Shown: one piece after another, positions 24,167-33,703 of the stretch
How the letters are laid out: the number at the start of each line of letters is the position of its first letter
Numbering within the stretch: the stretch's first letter is position 1
Assembly: GCA_013297985.1 (NCBI GenBank)
Contig: JAAFIY010000003.1
Location: forward strand, 20,327 to 84,326
Source: Comamonadaceae bacterium
Lineage (GTDB): Bacteria; Pseudomonadota; Gammaproteobacteria; Burkholderiales; Burkholderiaceae_C
Reading direction: 5' to 3'
Length of the DNA: 64,000 nt
Notes under the pieces: model-generated
Databases searched by the model: none
Told to the model about the DNA's origin: nothing
The model's input: only the letters and a program-made list of their open reading frames with translations
Program-made: the position numbers and the translations under genes

Positions 24167-24274
24167 GGTGGCAAATCAAAACAAATCGGTCGCGCGTCGG
24201 GTGTGAGGAAGTGGTTGCCGACGCATGCAGCGCCGCATCATGCCGTGCCGCTCAGCATGGCCTACACAGCCCCG

Positions 24275-25174
24275 TCAATTACGGGGTCGAAACGACAGCA
24301 CCAGCAGGGGCGGCACGCGGCCGTCGGTGTCGCGGGGCAGCACTTCGGTTTTGTCGATGGCTTTCAGCACCGCTTCGTCCCAACTGGGCTGGCCACTGGC
24401 TTTCAGCAGCCGACGGCCCAAGATGTTGCCACTAGCGTCCGCCCGCACTTCGACTTCGGCAACCGGATTGCCCCGCGGCTCATCGGTAAACACGATGTTG
24501 GGCCGAATCCGCGCCACGATGCGCCCTGCGTAGCTGGCGCTGGGCCCCGCGCTTTGGGCCGCAGTGCCGCTAGCGGCTGGGCCGCCGGTGGCGTCTGCCA
24601 GGCCCGCCATGCGGCGCAGGTTTTCTTGGCGCAAGGCTTCGGCGCGGCGGGCGTCTTCGGCGGCAACCTGTTCGGCTTTTTGCTCGGCTTTTTGTTCGGC
24701 GCGCTTGGCTTTCTCGGCTTGTTCGCGGCGCTCGCGCTGTTCTTGCCGCTCTTTGTCGAGCTTGACTTGTTGCTCTTTTTCGCGCCGCTCACGTTGGGCT
24801 TTTTCGCGTTCGCGCTCGCGTTCGGCGCGCTCGCGCTCGGCTTTCTGGCGTTCGCGGTCGCGGGCGATTTCGGCTTCACGTTGGGTGTCGCGCGGGGGCT
24901 CAGCGGCGCGTGGCGGCGGGGTGGGGCGGGGGGCTTCTGCGCGCGGTGGGGGCGGTGGGGGTGGCTCAACTGCGCGGGGTGCGGCTTCACGCGGCACGCT
25001 GGCCCACAGCTCGGCTTGTACCGGGCTGCCAATGTCTTGCCGTTGCCAGCTCACGCCCCAGGTGAGGGCGGCGATCAGCGCCGCATGGGCCAGCAAGGCC
25101 AGCGCTACGGCGCGCTTGCGGCCGATGGGCCCGCTGGGCAGCAGGGCTTCGGCGGGGGCGCGGCCAGCGTGCAT
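24275..25174 (-). CDS. tolA: TolA-like cell envelope protein
   Basis: N-terminal TM, Pro-rich then Glu/Arg/Lys/Ala helical domain, TonB-like C-term; tolR/tolQ adjacent. Confidence 0.88.
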   Translation of the reverse strand: MHAGRAPAEALLPSGPIGRKRAVALALLAHAALIAALTWGVSWQRQDIGSPVQAELWASVPREAAPRAVEPPPPPPPRAEAPRPTPPPRAAEPPRDTQREAEIARDRERQKAERERAEREREREKAQRERREKEQQVKLDKERQEQRERREQAEKAKRAEQKAEQKAEQVAAEDARRAEALRQENLRRMAGLADATGGPAASGTAAQSAGPSASYAGRIVARIRPNIVFTDEPRGNPVAEVEVRADASGNILGRRLLKASGQPSWDEAVLKAIDKTEVLPRDTDGRVPPLLVLSFRPRN

Positions 25175-25207
25175 GGGTTGAAGGGGCGGGGGGTTGACGC
25201 TGCGGTG

Positions 25208-25627
25208 TCAGTTGCTGGTCTGCACGCTCAAGCCCACGCGCTGCACGCCTGCACGCTGCAGGCTGTCCATGACGCGCACCACCAGCTCGTATTTGACTTG
25301 CTTGTCGGCGCTAATCACCACCGCCGTCTGCGCATTGCCAGCTTGCATCGCCCGCACTTGCTCGGCCACTGCCCGCACCGTGGTGTTGCGGCTGTTACCT
25401 GCGCTTGAAACCTGCAGGCTTTCGTCGCGTTTGATGATGATCTCCACTACCGCATCTGGCTTGCGGCTGGCCTTGCCCACGCTGGGCAAATCCACCACGC
25501 TGGGCGTGATGAGCGGCGCGGTGACCATGAAGATGATCAACAGCACCAGCATCACATCAATGAAGGGCACCATGTTGATTTCATTGATGGTGCGGCGACC
25601 GCGGCCACGGCTGGCAAGTTGGGGCAT
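25208..25627 (-). CDS. tolR: TolR/ExbD family protein
   Basis: INEINMVPFIDVMLVLLIIFMVTAP. Confidence 0.95.
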   Translation of the reverse strand: MPQLASRGRGRRTINEINMVPFIDVMLVLLIIFMVTAPLITPSVVDLPSVGKASRKPDAVVEIIIKRDESLQVSSAGNSRNTTVRAVAEQVRAMQAGNAQTAVVISADKQVKYELVVRVMDSLQRAGVQRVGLSVQTSN

Positions 25628-25633
25628 GGTGCG

Positions 25634-26344
25634 CTACCGGTTGGCTGCGGTGCCTGCCTGCACTTGCACGCTGATATTGCGCTGCAAGATGTTGGAAAAC
25701 TCTTCCATGAAGGTTTCCAGCCGAATGGCCACGCGGTCAATGTCCCGGGCGAAGCGGTTGTAGGCCACCACGGCGGGAATAGCGGCAAACAAGCCAATGG
25801 CGGTGGCTACCAGGGCCTCGGCAATGCCGGGCGCCACCGTGGCCAGGGTGACTTGCTGCAAGCTGGCCAAGCCAGTAAACGCATGCATGATGCCCCACAC
25901 CGTGCCAAACAAGCCGATGTAGGGCGACACCGAGCCCACGCTGGCCAAAAAGCTCAAAGACGATTCCACCGTGTCCATTTCGCGGTGGTAGCTGGCCCGC
26001 ATGGCCCGCCGGGCACCTTCCATGAGCGCGGCCACATCGGCAATGCGGCGTTCGCGCAGCTTGTGGTATTCACGCAGGCCGCTGGCAAAGATGCGCTCCA
26101 TGGGGCCGGTTTCTTGTTTGCCGCTGGTGACGTCTTCATAGAGCTGGTTGAGGTTGCCGCCCGACCAAAACTCACGCTCAAAGGCTTCATTGAGCCGCTT
26201 GACGCGGCCCAGCGCAAACAGCTTGGAGAAGATGGCCGCCCAGCTGGCAATGGACATCAACACCAACAGCGCCATAACGGCCTGCACCACCCAACTGGCG
26301 TTGAGGATGAGCTGGGTAATGGACAGTTCTTGGGTCATGGGCAA
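25634..26344 (-). CDS. tolQ: TolQ/ExbB family protein
   Basis: SPYIGLFGTVWGIMHAFTGL, AEALVATAIGLFAAIPAVVAYNRF. Confidence 0.95.
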   Translation of the reverse strand: MPMTQELSITQLILNASWVVQAVMALLVLMSIASWAAIFSKLFALGRVKRLNEAFEREFWSGGNLNQLYEDVTSGKQETGPMERIFASGLREYHKLRERRIADVAALMEGARRAMRASYHREMDTVESSLSFLASVGSVSPYIGLFGTVWGIMHAFTGLASLQQVTLATVAPGIAEALVATAIGLFAAIPAVVAYNRFARDIDRVAIRLETFMEEFSNILQRNISVQVQAGTAANR

Positions 26345-26379
26345 AAGGCTTCAGGCGGGTACAGGCGGGTTCTGGCAAC

Positions 26380-26832
26380 TCAGGGGCTTTGCAGGGCACG
26401 GCGCAGTTCGGCAGGCAGGCGCTGCGGCCGCATGGCTGCTGCATCCACCCATGCAATTTCAATGGTGCCATGGGCCGCTTGCACTTGATTTGACTGCGTA
26501 TGGTGCTCTGATTTTAATAGCGTTGCAGATTGTTGCAAACGCAGCGTGGCGGCGCCCATGTGGGCCACTTGGGTGCGGATGATCAGTTCATCATCGAGTC
26601 GCGCTGGGGCCAGATAGTTCACAGCGGTGTGGGTGACGACAAACATGCCGCCCAGGCGCTGGCGCAGTTCAGCCTGTTGCAGGCCCAGGTGGCGCAGCCA
26701 CTCGGTGCGGCCGCGTTCAAAAAACTTGAGGTAGTTGGCGTAGAACACCACGCCGCCCGCGTCGGTGTCTTCCCAATACACCCGCACGCGCCATTCAAAT
26801 GCGGGGGCTTGGGTGGTGGTGGACGTCTTCAA
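26380..26832 (-). CDS. ybgC: YbgC/TolQ-associated acyl-CoA thioesterase
   Basis: RVYWEDTDAGGVVFYANYLKFFERGRTEWLR. No in-frame ATG near the conserved start; TTG at 26832 overlaps the upstream stop (TTGA). Confidence 0.88.
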   Translation of the reverse strand: MKTSTTTQAPAFEWRVRVYWEDTDAGGVVFYANYLKFFERGRTEWLRHLGLQQAELRQRLGGMFVVTHTAVNYLAPARLDDELIIRTQVAHMGAATLRLQQSATLLKSEHHTQSNQVQAAHGTIEIAWVDAAAMRPQRLPAELRRALQSP

Positions 26833-28034
26833 GCGTGGCGCAACCAGTGCTGCAGCCGCTGTGCGGCGGTGCTGAGTTCGTCCATGCTGCTGGCGGTGGA
26901 AAAGCGCACAAAGCGGGCGGTGTCGGCGTGGCCAAAATCGCGCCCGGGGGTCAGCGCGACGCCGGCGTGTTCCATGGCGGCAAAGGCAAATTCCCAGCTG
27001 CTGGCCAGGCCCAGGCGGGCACAGGCTTCGCTGCAATCGGCCCAGGCGTAGAAGGCGCCGTCGGGCATGACGGGTACGGCCAAGCCTGCGGCTTGCAAGG
27101 CGGGCACAAAGGCATCGCGGCGGGCTTTGAAGGCGGCGCGGCGCTGTTCGTACAGCGCCAGCGTGTCGGGCTCAAAACACGCCAGCGCCGCATGCTGGGC
27201 CAAGGTGCTAGCGCAGATGTACAGGTTTTGCGCCAGCTTTTCCACCACCGGCACCAAGGCGGGCGGCACCACCAGCCAGCCCAAGCGCCAGCCTGTCATG
27301 TTGAAGTATTTTGAGAAGCTGTTGACGCTGATGATTTGCTCGCCCAAACCATCGGGTAGCGCCAGTGCGCTGCGGCCAAAGGCGTCGTCATAACTCAGCG
27401 GCAAGTAGATTTCATCCACCATGCAGATGCCGCCGCGTTCGCGCACCGTGTGGGCTATGCGCTGCAATTCGGCCGGATGGATGGACGTGCCCGTGGGGTT
27501 GGAGGGCGAAGCCAACAACACGCCCCGGGTGCGCGGGCCCCAGGCGTCGGCCACCTGCTCTGCATCCAACTGAAAGCGCTGCGCGGCGGTGGTGGGCAAG
27601 AGCCGTGCGTTGCCACCCGCAGCCGACACAAAGTGCCGGTTGCAGGGGTAGCTGGGGTCGGGCATCAGGATTTCGTCGCCATCGTCCACCAAGGCCAAAC
27701 AGGCCAACTGCAAGGCGGCCGACGCCCCTGCGGTGACGATGATGCGGCCCGCGTCCACCTCCAAACCAAAGCGCTGTGCATACCAGGCGCTGATGCATTC
27801 ACGCAGCTGCGGTAAACCGGTGGCCTGGGTGTACTGGCTCTGGCCTGCCGCAATGGCGCGCTGGGCGGCGGCTTGTACGCTGGGTGGGGCGGTGAAGTCA
27901 GGCTCGCCGATGTTCAAAAAGATCATCGGATCGGCGCCCCGGGCTTGGCGCTCACGGCCCAATTCACTGGCGGCCTTGGCCACCTCCATCACATAAAACG
28001 GTTCGATGCGTTCGGCGCGGCGGGCAATGCGCAT
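26829..28034 (-). CDS. Class I/II PLP-dependent aminotransferase
   Basis: IFLNIGEPDFTAPPSV, LLASPSNPTGTSI, VNSFSKYFNMTGWRLGW. Confidence 0.93.
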   Translation of the reverse strand: MRIARRAERIEPFYVMEVAKAASELGRERQARGADPMIFLNIGEPDFTAPPSVQAAAQRAIAAGQSQYTQATGLPQLRECISAWYAQRFGLEVDAGRIIVTAGASAALQLACLALVDDGDEILMPDPSYPCNRHFVSAAGGNARLLPTTAAQRFQLDAEQVADAWGPRTRGVLLASPSNPTGTSIHPAELQRIAHTVRERGGICMVDEIYLPLSYDDAFGRSALALPDGLGEQIISVNSFSKYFNMTGWRLGWLVVPPALVPVVEKLAQNLYICASTLAQHAALACFEPDTLALYEQRRAAFKARRDAFVPALQAAGLAVPVMPDGAFYAWADCSEACARLGLASSWEFAFAAMEHAGVALTPGRDFGHADTARFVRFSTASSMDELSTAAQRLQHWLRHA

Positions 28035-28060
28035 GGGTTTGGGGTGGCTGGGGCGGCCGC

Positions 28061-28594
28061 CTAGCTGGCGCGGCGCCCGCGCTGGCTTTGGTAGGCCTGC
28101 ACTTCGGCGCTGCGCAATTGCGCGGCCAGGCGGTTGAGCACCGCGTTGATGTACTTAAAGCCGTCGGTGCCGCCAAAGTCTTTGGCGAGGTCGACGTATT
28201 CATTGATGGCCACCACAAAGGGCACATCCACACAGGTTTGCAGCTCAAAGGTGCCTAGCCACAGCACGGCGCGCTCAATGGGCGAAATCTCAGCCAGTGG
28301 GCGGTCGAGCGCCGGGGTGATGAGGGCGTCAAGCGCGTCTCGTTGCGCGGCCACGCCGTGCACCAGCGCGTCGTAGTGCGCGCTGTCGCACTTGGCAAAG
28401 CCTGACAAATCACGGGTGTAGGTGTCAATAGCGGCCACATCCTGCTGGCCCACGATGAGCTGATACAGCGCCTGCAAGGCAAATTCGCGCGCGCGGCTGC
28501 GGGGCTTGAGCTTGCTGCTTTGGCGGCCGCCGTCTGTGCTGGCCGGGGCGTCGCCCGGCACAGCGGTGGGTTTGGAAGACGAAGGAGCGGGCAT
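28061..28594 (-). CDS. nusB: Transcription antitermination factor NusB
   Basis: [30 protein letters not shown]-like region, [27 protein letters not shown]; upstream of ribH. Confidence 0.94.
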   Translation of the reverse strand: MPAPSSSKPTAVPGDAPASTDGGRQSSKLKPRSRAREFALQALYQLIVGQQDVAAIDTYTRDLSGFAKCDSAHYDALVHGVAAQRDALDALITPALDRPLAEISPIERAVLWLGTFELQTCVDVPFVVAINEYVDLAKDFGGTDGFKYINAVLNRLAAQLRSAEVQAYQSQRGRRAS

Positions 28595-29092
28595 TTACAG
28601 CGGGTCCAGTTCGGACTCGTCATCGTCGGGCATCAGGCTGTGGATCAGCCGCGCCATTTCAACTGCCACCCGAGCGGCGTCGCGGCCCTTGTCGGTTTGG
28701 CGGGCCACGGCCTGGGCCATGTTTTCGGTGGTGAGGATGGCGTTGGCAATGGGCAGGCCGTATTCGAGCGCGACGCGGCTGACACCGGCGCCCGATTCAT
28801 TGGCCACCAGTTCAAAGTGATAGGTCTCGCCGCGGATGATGCAGCCCAGTGCCACCAAGGCGTCGTGCTCAGCGCGTTCGGCCAAGGCTTGCAGGGCCAG
28901 TGGGACTTCAAGCGCGCCGGGCACGGTGATGAGGTCAATGTCGGTTTCGGCCAAACCCAAAGCGGCCAACTCGGCCAGGCAGGCCGTGGCCAGGGCGCGG
29001 GTGACGTCTTCATTGAATCGGGCTTGCACGATGCCAATGCGCAGGCCGGTTCCGTCGAGATCGGCCAGGGGAGCTTGGTTTGCGCCTTGCAT
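28595..29092 (-). CDS. ribH: 6,7-dimethyl-8-ribityllumazine synthase
   Basis: [45 protein letters not shown]. Confidence 0.96.
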   Translation of the reverse strand: MQGANQAPLADLDGTGLRIGIVQARFNEDVTRALATACLAELAALGLAETDIDLITVPGALEVPLALQALAERAEHDALVALGCIIRGETYHFELVANESGAGVSRVALEYGLPIANAILTTENMAQAVARQTDKGRDAARVAVEMARLIHSLMPDDDESELDPL

Positions 29093-29140
29093 GAGATATC
29101 CGGGGTTGGGGCCACCCAGCGCGCGGCCGGGTGAACCGAT

Positions 29141-29198
29141 TTACTACAAAAAATATAGCTGCTTAGGCTGATTTTATAAGCGCTAGCGGCTGATTGGG
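29141..29198 (+). repeat. Dispersed palindromic repeat, ribBA/ribH intergenic
   Basis: TTACTACAAAAAATATAGCTGCTTAGGCTGATTTTATAAGCGCTAGCGGCTGATTGGG. Confidence 0.8.
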
Positions 29199-29213
29199 CA
29201 AAAAACGCTTGCC

Positions 29214-30344
29214 TTAGGCGCCCAGATAGCCCACCACTTCGAGCCCATAGCCCATCATGCTGGGCATGCGCCGCGGGTTGCCAAGCAGCTGCATGCGGCC
29301 CACGCCGCAGTCGCGCAAGATTTGCGCGCCTACGCCGTAGGTGCGCAAGTCCATGCGGCTGCCCCGCTGGGGCGCCTGCGCGGCGCGGGCGGTGCCTTCA
29401 AACTGGGCCAGCAATTGGTCGGCGCTTTCGCCGGCATTGAGCAGCACCAGCACGCCACAGCCCTGGCTGCGCATATGGCGCATGGCCGCGTCCAGGCTCC
29501 AGCTGTGCATCTTGCGTTGGGGTTCAAGCAGGTCAAACACGCTTAAAGGCTCATGCACCCGCACCGGTACCACCGCACCGGCTTCCCATTGGCCCATGAC
29601 CAATGCCAGATGCACGCAGCCGCTGGGGGTATCGCGATAGGCGTTGACGGTGAAGGGGCCGTGCGCGGTCTCGATGGCGCGGCTGCCCACCCTCTGGATG
29701 AGGGACTCGGTGCGGCTGCGGTGCTCAATCAAATCGGCGATGGTGCCGATCTTCAGCCCGTGCTCTAGCGCAAAACGGCGCAGGTCACCCAGGCGGGCCA
29801 TGGTGCCGTCGTCGTTCATGATTTCGCAAATGACGGCTGACGGCGCGCAACCGGCCATGGCCGCCAAGTCACAGCCTGCTTCGGTGTGGCCCGCCCGCAT
29901 GAGCACACCGCCTTCAACAGCCTGCAGCGGGAACACGTGGCCTGGCTGCACCAAATCAGACGGCTGGGTGCGGGCGCCCACCGCCACTTGCACCGTGCGG
30001 GCCCGATCAGCCGCGCTGATGCCGGTGGTGACGCCTTCGGCCGCTTCAATGGACACGGTAAACGCGGTGCTGTGCTTGGTGCCGTTGCGCATGGCCATGG
30101 GCGGCAGGCCCAAATACTGCACACGCTCTTGCGTCAAGGTCAGGCAGATCAAACCCCGACCAAAGCGGGCCATGAAGTTGATGGCCTCGGGCGTGACGTG
30201 GTCAGACGCCAGCACCAGATCGCCTTCGTTTTCGCGGTCTTCGTCGTCCATCAAGATGACCATGCGGCCTGCTTTGAGTTCGGCCACGATCTCTGCAACG
30301 GGCGCAATGCCCACGGTGTCAGCGCTCAGGTGAGGGGCGTTCAT
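29214..30344 (-). CDS. ribBA: Bifunctional 3,4-dihydroxy-2-butanone-4-phosphate synthase / GTP cyclohydrolase II-like
   Basis: MVILMDDEDRENEGDLVLAS, RAGHTEAGCDLA, then RibA-like domain ending LRDCGVGRMQLLGNPRRM. Confidence 0.92.
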   Translation of the reverse strand: MNAPHLSADTVGIAPVAEIVAELKAGRMVILMDDEDRENEGDLVLASDHVTPEAINFMARFGRGLICLTLTQERVQYLGLPPMAMRNGTKHSTAFTVSIEAAEGVTTGISAADRARTVQVAVGARTQPSDLVQPGHVFPLQAVEGGVLMRAGHTEAGCDLAAMAGCAPSAVICEIMNDDGTMARLGDLRRFALEHGLKIGTIADLIEHRSRTESLIQRVGSRAIETAHGPFTVNAYRDTPSGCVHLALVMGQWEAGAVVPVRVHEPLSVFDLLEPQRKMHSWSLDAAMRHMRSQGCGVLVLLNAGESADQLLAQFEGTARAAQAPQRGSRMDLRTYGVGAQILRDCGVGRMQLLGNPRRMPSMMGYGLEVVGYLGA

Positions 30345-31003
30345 GGCGTGGCAGCTTCAAGGGTTGGGGTGACAGTGGGCATGGCAGCGCCAGCGCCTAA
30401 CATGCGCTCGACATAGCGCGCAATCAAGTCCACTTCCAGATTGACGGCGCTACCGGCTTGCAGCACATGCAAGGCGGTGTGCTGCACCGTGTGGGGGATC
30501 AGATTGATGGCAATCAAGCTGTGATCGGCACGATCGGCCACACGGTTGACCGTCAAGCTCACGCCGTTGACGGTGATCGAGCCTTTGTAGGCCAAGTACT
30601 TGGCCAGTTCGCGCGGCACGGCGATGTCTAGCGCCCAGCTTTCGCCCACGGGCTCAAAGCGGCTGACTTGGCCCAAGCCATCGACATGGCCGCTGACCAA
30701 ATGGCCGCCCAGGCGATCGTTGGCGCGCAAGGCTTTTTCTAGATTGACGGGGCCGATCTGGTTCAACCCAGCGGTGCGCTCCAGGGATTCAACTGAGCAG
30801 TCAATACAAAAGCTGGGGGCCGAAGCGTCCAGGGTAACCACCGTCATGCAGGCGCCGTTGATGGCAATGCTGTCGCCCAGGCCCACGTCATCCAGGTAGC
30901 CCGCTGGGGTGGCCAGACGCAGGCGTTTGCCGTGGGCGGCGGTGGCCCCCAAGGGAAGCACGTCGGTGATATGGCCGACGGCGGTGATGATTCCGGTAAA
31001 CAT
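30341..31003 (-). CDS. ribE: Riboflavin synthase alpha chain
   Basis: MFTGIITAVGHI, SIAINGACMTVV, GGHLVSGHVDGLG. Confidence 0.95.
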   Translation of the reverse strand: MFTGIITAVGHITDVLPLGATAAHGKRLRLATPAGYLDDVGLGDSIAINGACMTVVTLDASAPSFCIDCSVESLERTAGLNQIGPVNLEKALRANDRLGGHLVSGHVDGLGQVSRFEPVGESWALDIAVPRELAKYLAYKGSITVNGVSLTVNRVADRADHSLIAINLIPHTVQHTALHVLQAGSAVNLEVDLIARYVERMLGAGAAMPTVTPTLEAATP

Positions 31004-31048
31004 GCCCCAATTGTCGCAGCGCTGCGGGTTTGCCCGGTGTCGCCTAGG

Positions 31049-32323
31049 CTATTTGGGCGGGCTGGCCAAATCGGTGGGCCAGCAACGCCCAGCCGCCGGG
31101 GTGCGGGCCAGCAGGCGCAGGTCAGGGCCCACGCGCTGAGGCTCGCCCACCCAGGTCAGGGGCACGCCTTGGTTCAGATCACTCAGCGGCCCCAAATGCA
31201 CCAGCGGCGCCCCGCCGGTGCCCAGCAGGGTGGGGGCCAGGTACACCAGCCATTCGTCGATCAATTCGGCGCGCGCTAGCGAAGCCAGCAGCTTGGCGCC
31301 CGCTTCCACATGCACTTCATTGACTTGGGCGCGGGCCAAGTCCGCCATCAGCGCCGCCAGATCCAGCTTTGCCTGGGCATCGCCGGGCGCTGCGGGCAAG
31401 CGCCGGACATCAGCGCCTTGGGCCTGCAGCGCTGATTGGCGATCTGCCGCCCCAGGTGCATCGGCGCTGCCGTAGATCCACACTTGGCGCGTGGGTTGAG
31501 TGGGGCGCAGCAAAGCGGCATCAACCGGGGTTTGGAAGGCTGAATCCACCACCACCAAATGCGGCTGACGGCTGGGCGGTGCGGCCACCTCGCGTACATC
31601 CAGCCGGGGGTTATCCGCCAGCACGGTGCCAATGCCGGTGAGCACCGCACAGGCCCGGGCCCGCCAAGCGCGGCCGTCAGCGCGGGCTGCCGGGCCAGTA
31701 ATCCACTGGCTGGCGCCGTTGGCCAGCGCCGTTACGCCATCGAGCGACGCCGCTACCTTGGCGCGCACCCAAGGCCTGCCGCGCTGCATGCGGCTTAAAA
31801 AACCGATGTTGATGTCGCGTGCCGCCATCGCCACAGGGTGGTTGGCATCCAACACATCCACCTGCACCCCCGCCGTCCGCAGGCGCGCCACGCCCTGGCC
31901 CGCCACCAGGGGGTTGGGGTCAATCAGCGCCACCACCACCCGAGCCACCCCAGCGGCCACCAGCGCATCGGCGCAGGGCGGCGTGCGGCCGTGGTGCGAG
32001 CAGGGCTCCAGCGTCACAAACGCGGTGCCCCCCTTGATTGCTCCTAAATTTGTAGCTGCTTGCGCCGTAGATACGGCCGAAGCGGCCGATTTGGCTACAT
32101 GCCCCAAGCCCAACTGGGCCAGCGCATACGCCTCGGCATGGGCCTGGCCCGCAGCTTGGGTGTGGCCATGGGCCAGCACGGTGCCATTGGCGGCCACCAG
32201 CACGCAGCCCACCCGTGGATTGGGGTTAGACAGCGCCAGCGACCGCTCGGCCAAAGCCAGCGCGGCATGCAGCTGGGCCAGATCAGTGGGGGACGGATGG
32301 GGCAGTGCGGGCGCCGTGCTCAT
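31049..32323 (-). CDS. ribD: Bifunctional riboflavin deaminase/reductase, with an extra internal segment
   Basis: NPRVGCVLVA, HAEAYALAQLG, TLEPCSHHGRTPPCADALVAAGV. Confidence 0.93.
   Translation of the reverse strand: MSTAPALPHPSPTDLAQLHAALALAERSLALSNPNPRVGCVLVAANGTVLAHGHTQAAGQAHAEAYALAQLGLGHVAKSAASAVSTAQAATNLGAIKGGTAFVTLEPCSHHGRTPPCADALVAAGVARVVVALIDPNPLVAGQGVARLRTAGVQVDVLDANHPVAMAARDINIGFLSRMQRGRPWVRAKVAASLDGVTALANGASQWITGPAARADGRAWRARACAVLTGIGTVLADNPRLDVREVAAPPSRQPHLVVVDSAFQTPVDAALLRPTQPTRQVWIYGSADAPGAADRQSALQAQGADVRRLPAAPGDAQAKLDLAALMADLARAQVNEVHVEAGAKLLASLARAELIDEWLVYLAPTLLGTGGAPLVHLGPLSDLNQGVPLTWVGEPQRVGPDLRLLARTPAAGRCWPTDLASPPK
32038..32097 (+). repeat. Dispersed palindromic repeat inside ribD
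   Basis: TTGCTCCTAAATTTGTAGCTGCTTGCGCCGTAGATACGGCCGAAGCGGCCGATTTGGC. Confidence 0.75.
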
Positions 32324-32436
32324 GGGGGCATGGTGCCGCAAAACCAGGGGGGGCAGCCGACGAACGGTGCGCGGGGGCCGATGAACGGTCGTGACGCGGC
32401 TAGCGTGGCGCAGGACCGACTCCTACTATCAGTGGC

Positions 32437-33060
32437 ATGAAGTTTCCTGCCCCAACACGCCATTTGACGCCCCCCGCCTTGCGGCGCTGGCCTGTCCAGG
32501 CGGGTTTCACGCTGATTGAATTGATGGTGACGATTGCGGTGCTCGCCGTCATCGTGGCCATCGCGGTACCCAACTTGCAGCAGTTTGCAGTGCGCTCGCA
32601 GTTGAGCGGCTTGACCACCGACTTCGCCCGCGATGTGGCCCGCACCCGGCTAGAGGCCATCAGCCGTAACACCTGCGTCAAGATGTGTCTGTCGGCCAAC
32701 ACCTCCAACGCGCTCATCGGCACCACACCCACCTGTGATGCTTCGGGCAGTGACTGGCAGCCTGGCTGGGTGATCTTTACCGCGCCCACCTGCAACACGG
32801 CCGAGGGCACCGGGGGCACCGGGGTGGTGGTGATCGCCATCCAACAAAGCGCCTATCCCAACCTGACATTGACCCAAGGCAGTGGCTCGGGTAACCCCGG
32901 CTTCTTCTTCTTTGATGCCAAAGGCCAGCCTGGCATGACGGCCGTGCGGTCTTTGACTGCCCAGCACGACGGCGGGCCGGGTCGTCTTACAGAGCGCGTG
33001 CTCTGTGTGTCTGCCGGAGGCCGCGTGAGCACCTTGGCTGGTTCTTCAACCTGTAGCTGA
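32437..33060 (+). CDS. fimT: Type IV pilus minor pilin, GspH/FimT family
   Basis: Prepilin motif [25 protein letters not shown]. Confidence 0.85.
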   Translation: MKFPAPTRHLTPPALRRWPVQAGFTLIELMVTIAVLAVIVAIAVPNLQQFAVRSQLSGLTTDFARDVARTRLEAISRNTCVKMCLSANTSNALIGTTPTCDASGSDWQPGWVIFTAPTCNTAEGTGGTGVVVIAIQQSAYPNLTLTQGSGSGNPGFFFFDAKGQPGMTAVRSLTAQHDGGPGRLTERVLCVSAGGRVSTLAGSSTCS

Positions 33061-33072
33061 ATCGATCGCGTC

Positions 33073-33699
33073 ATGTTGAACCGTTCACACCGCCGCGCAG
33101 CGGCGCATTCAACCCCAGCAGGCCACGTGCGCCCCGGGCGTCGCCATCGCGGAGCCACGCTGATCGAAGTGCTGGTGGCTGTGCTCTTGCTGTCTATCGG
33201 CCTGTTGGGCATGGTGGGCCTGCAAGTGCGCACCATGGCCTATGAAAAAGGCTCTGCCGTACGGGCAGCTGCCTCCAATTTGGTGAGTGACATGTCCGAA
33301 CGTGTGCGCGCCAACCAAGGCGCGGGTGCGTCGTATGTGTCCACCGGCACGTATGCGGCGCTGTCAGCCGCCAGTGTTACTTTGCCCAGCCCCAACTGCT
33401 ACACCGCCGCCTGCACTCCGGCACAGTTGGCGGCTTTCGATCTTGCCAACTGGCGTCTGTCTGCACGTTCACAAATGCCTGCTGGCGTCGGCGCAGTGCG
33501 CAACCCGCGCGCTGGCTTGTACGAAGTCACGGTGGCCTGGACAGACAAAGACTTTGTGGATTCCGCTGGCACTTTAGGCACCACGGCCACTTGCACAGCC
33601 ACCACCACCGGAATTGCGGCACGCAATTGCTGCCCGGACTTTTTGACGGTTGTTGCTGCATCCGGCGTCCGCTGCGCCGTGGCCACCGTCTCGGATTAA
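33073..33699 (+). CDS. pilV: Type IV pilus modification protein PilV
   Basis: GATLIEVLVAVLLLSIGLLGMVGLQ. Confidence 0.85.
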   Translation: MLNRSHRRAAAHSTPAGHVRPGRRHRGATLIEVLVAVLLLSIGLLGMVGLQVRTMAYEKGSAVRAAASNLVSDMSERVRANQGAGASYVSTGTYAALSAASVTLPSPNCYTAACTPAQLAAFDLANWRLSARSQMPAGVGAVRNPRAGLYEVTVAWTDKDFVDSAGTLGTTATCTATTTGIAARNCCPDFLTVVAASGVRCAVATVSD

Positions 33700-33703
33700 G
33701 CGT

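Noticed and set aside
26504-26526. TGCTCTGATTTTAATAGCGTTGC in ybgC as a repeat copy
   Set aside because: Only a weak 5' module match, no 3' module, and a different reading frame from other internal copies.
28595-31003. FMN riboswitch in the rib cluster
   Set aside because: No FMN-element consensus seen upstream of ribE, ribBA, ribH or ribD.
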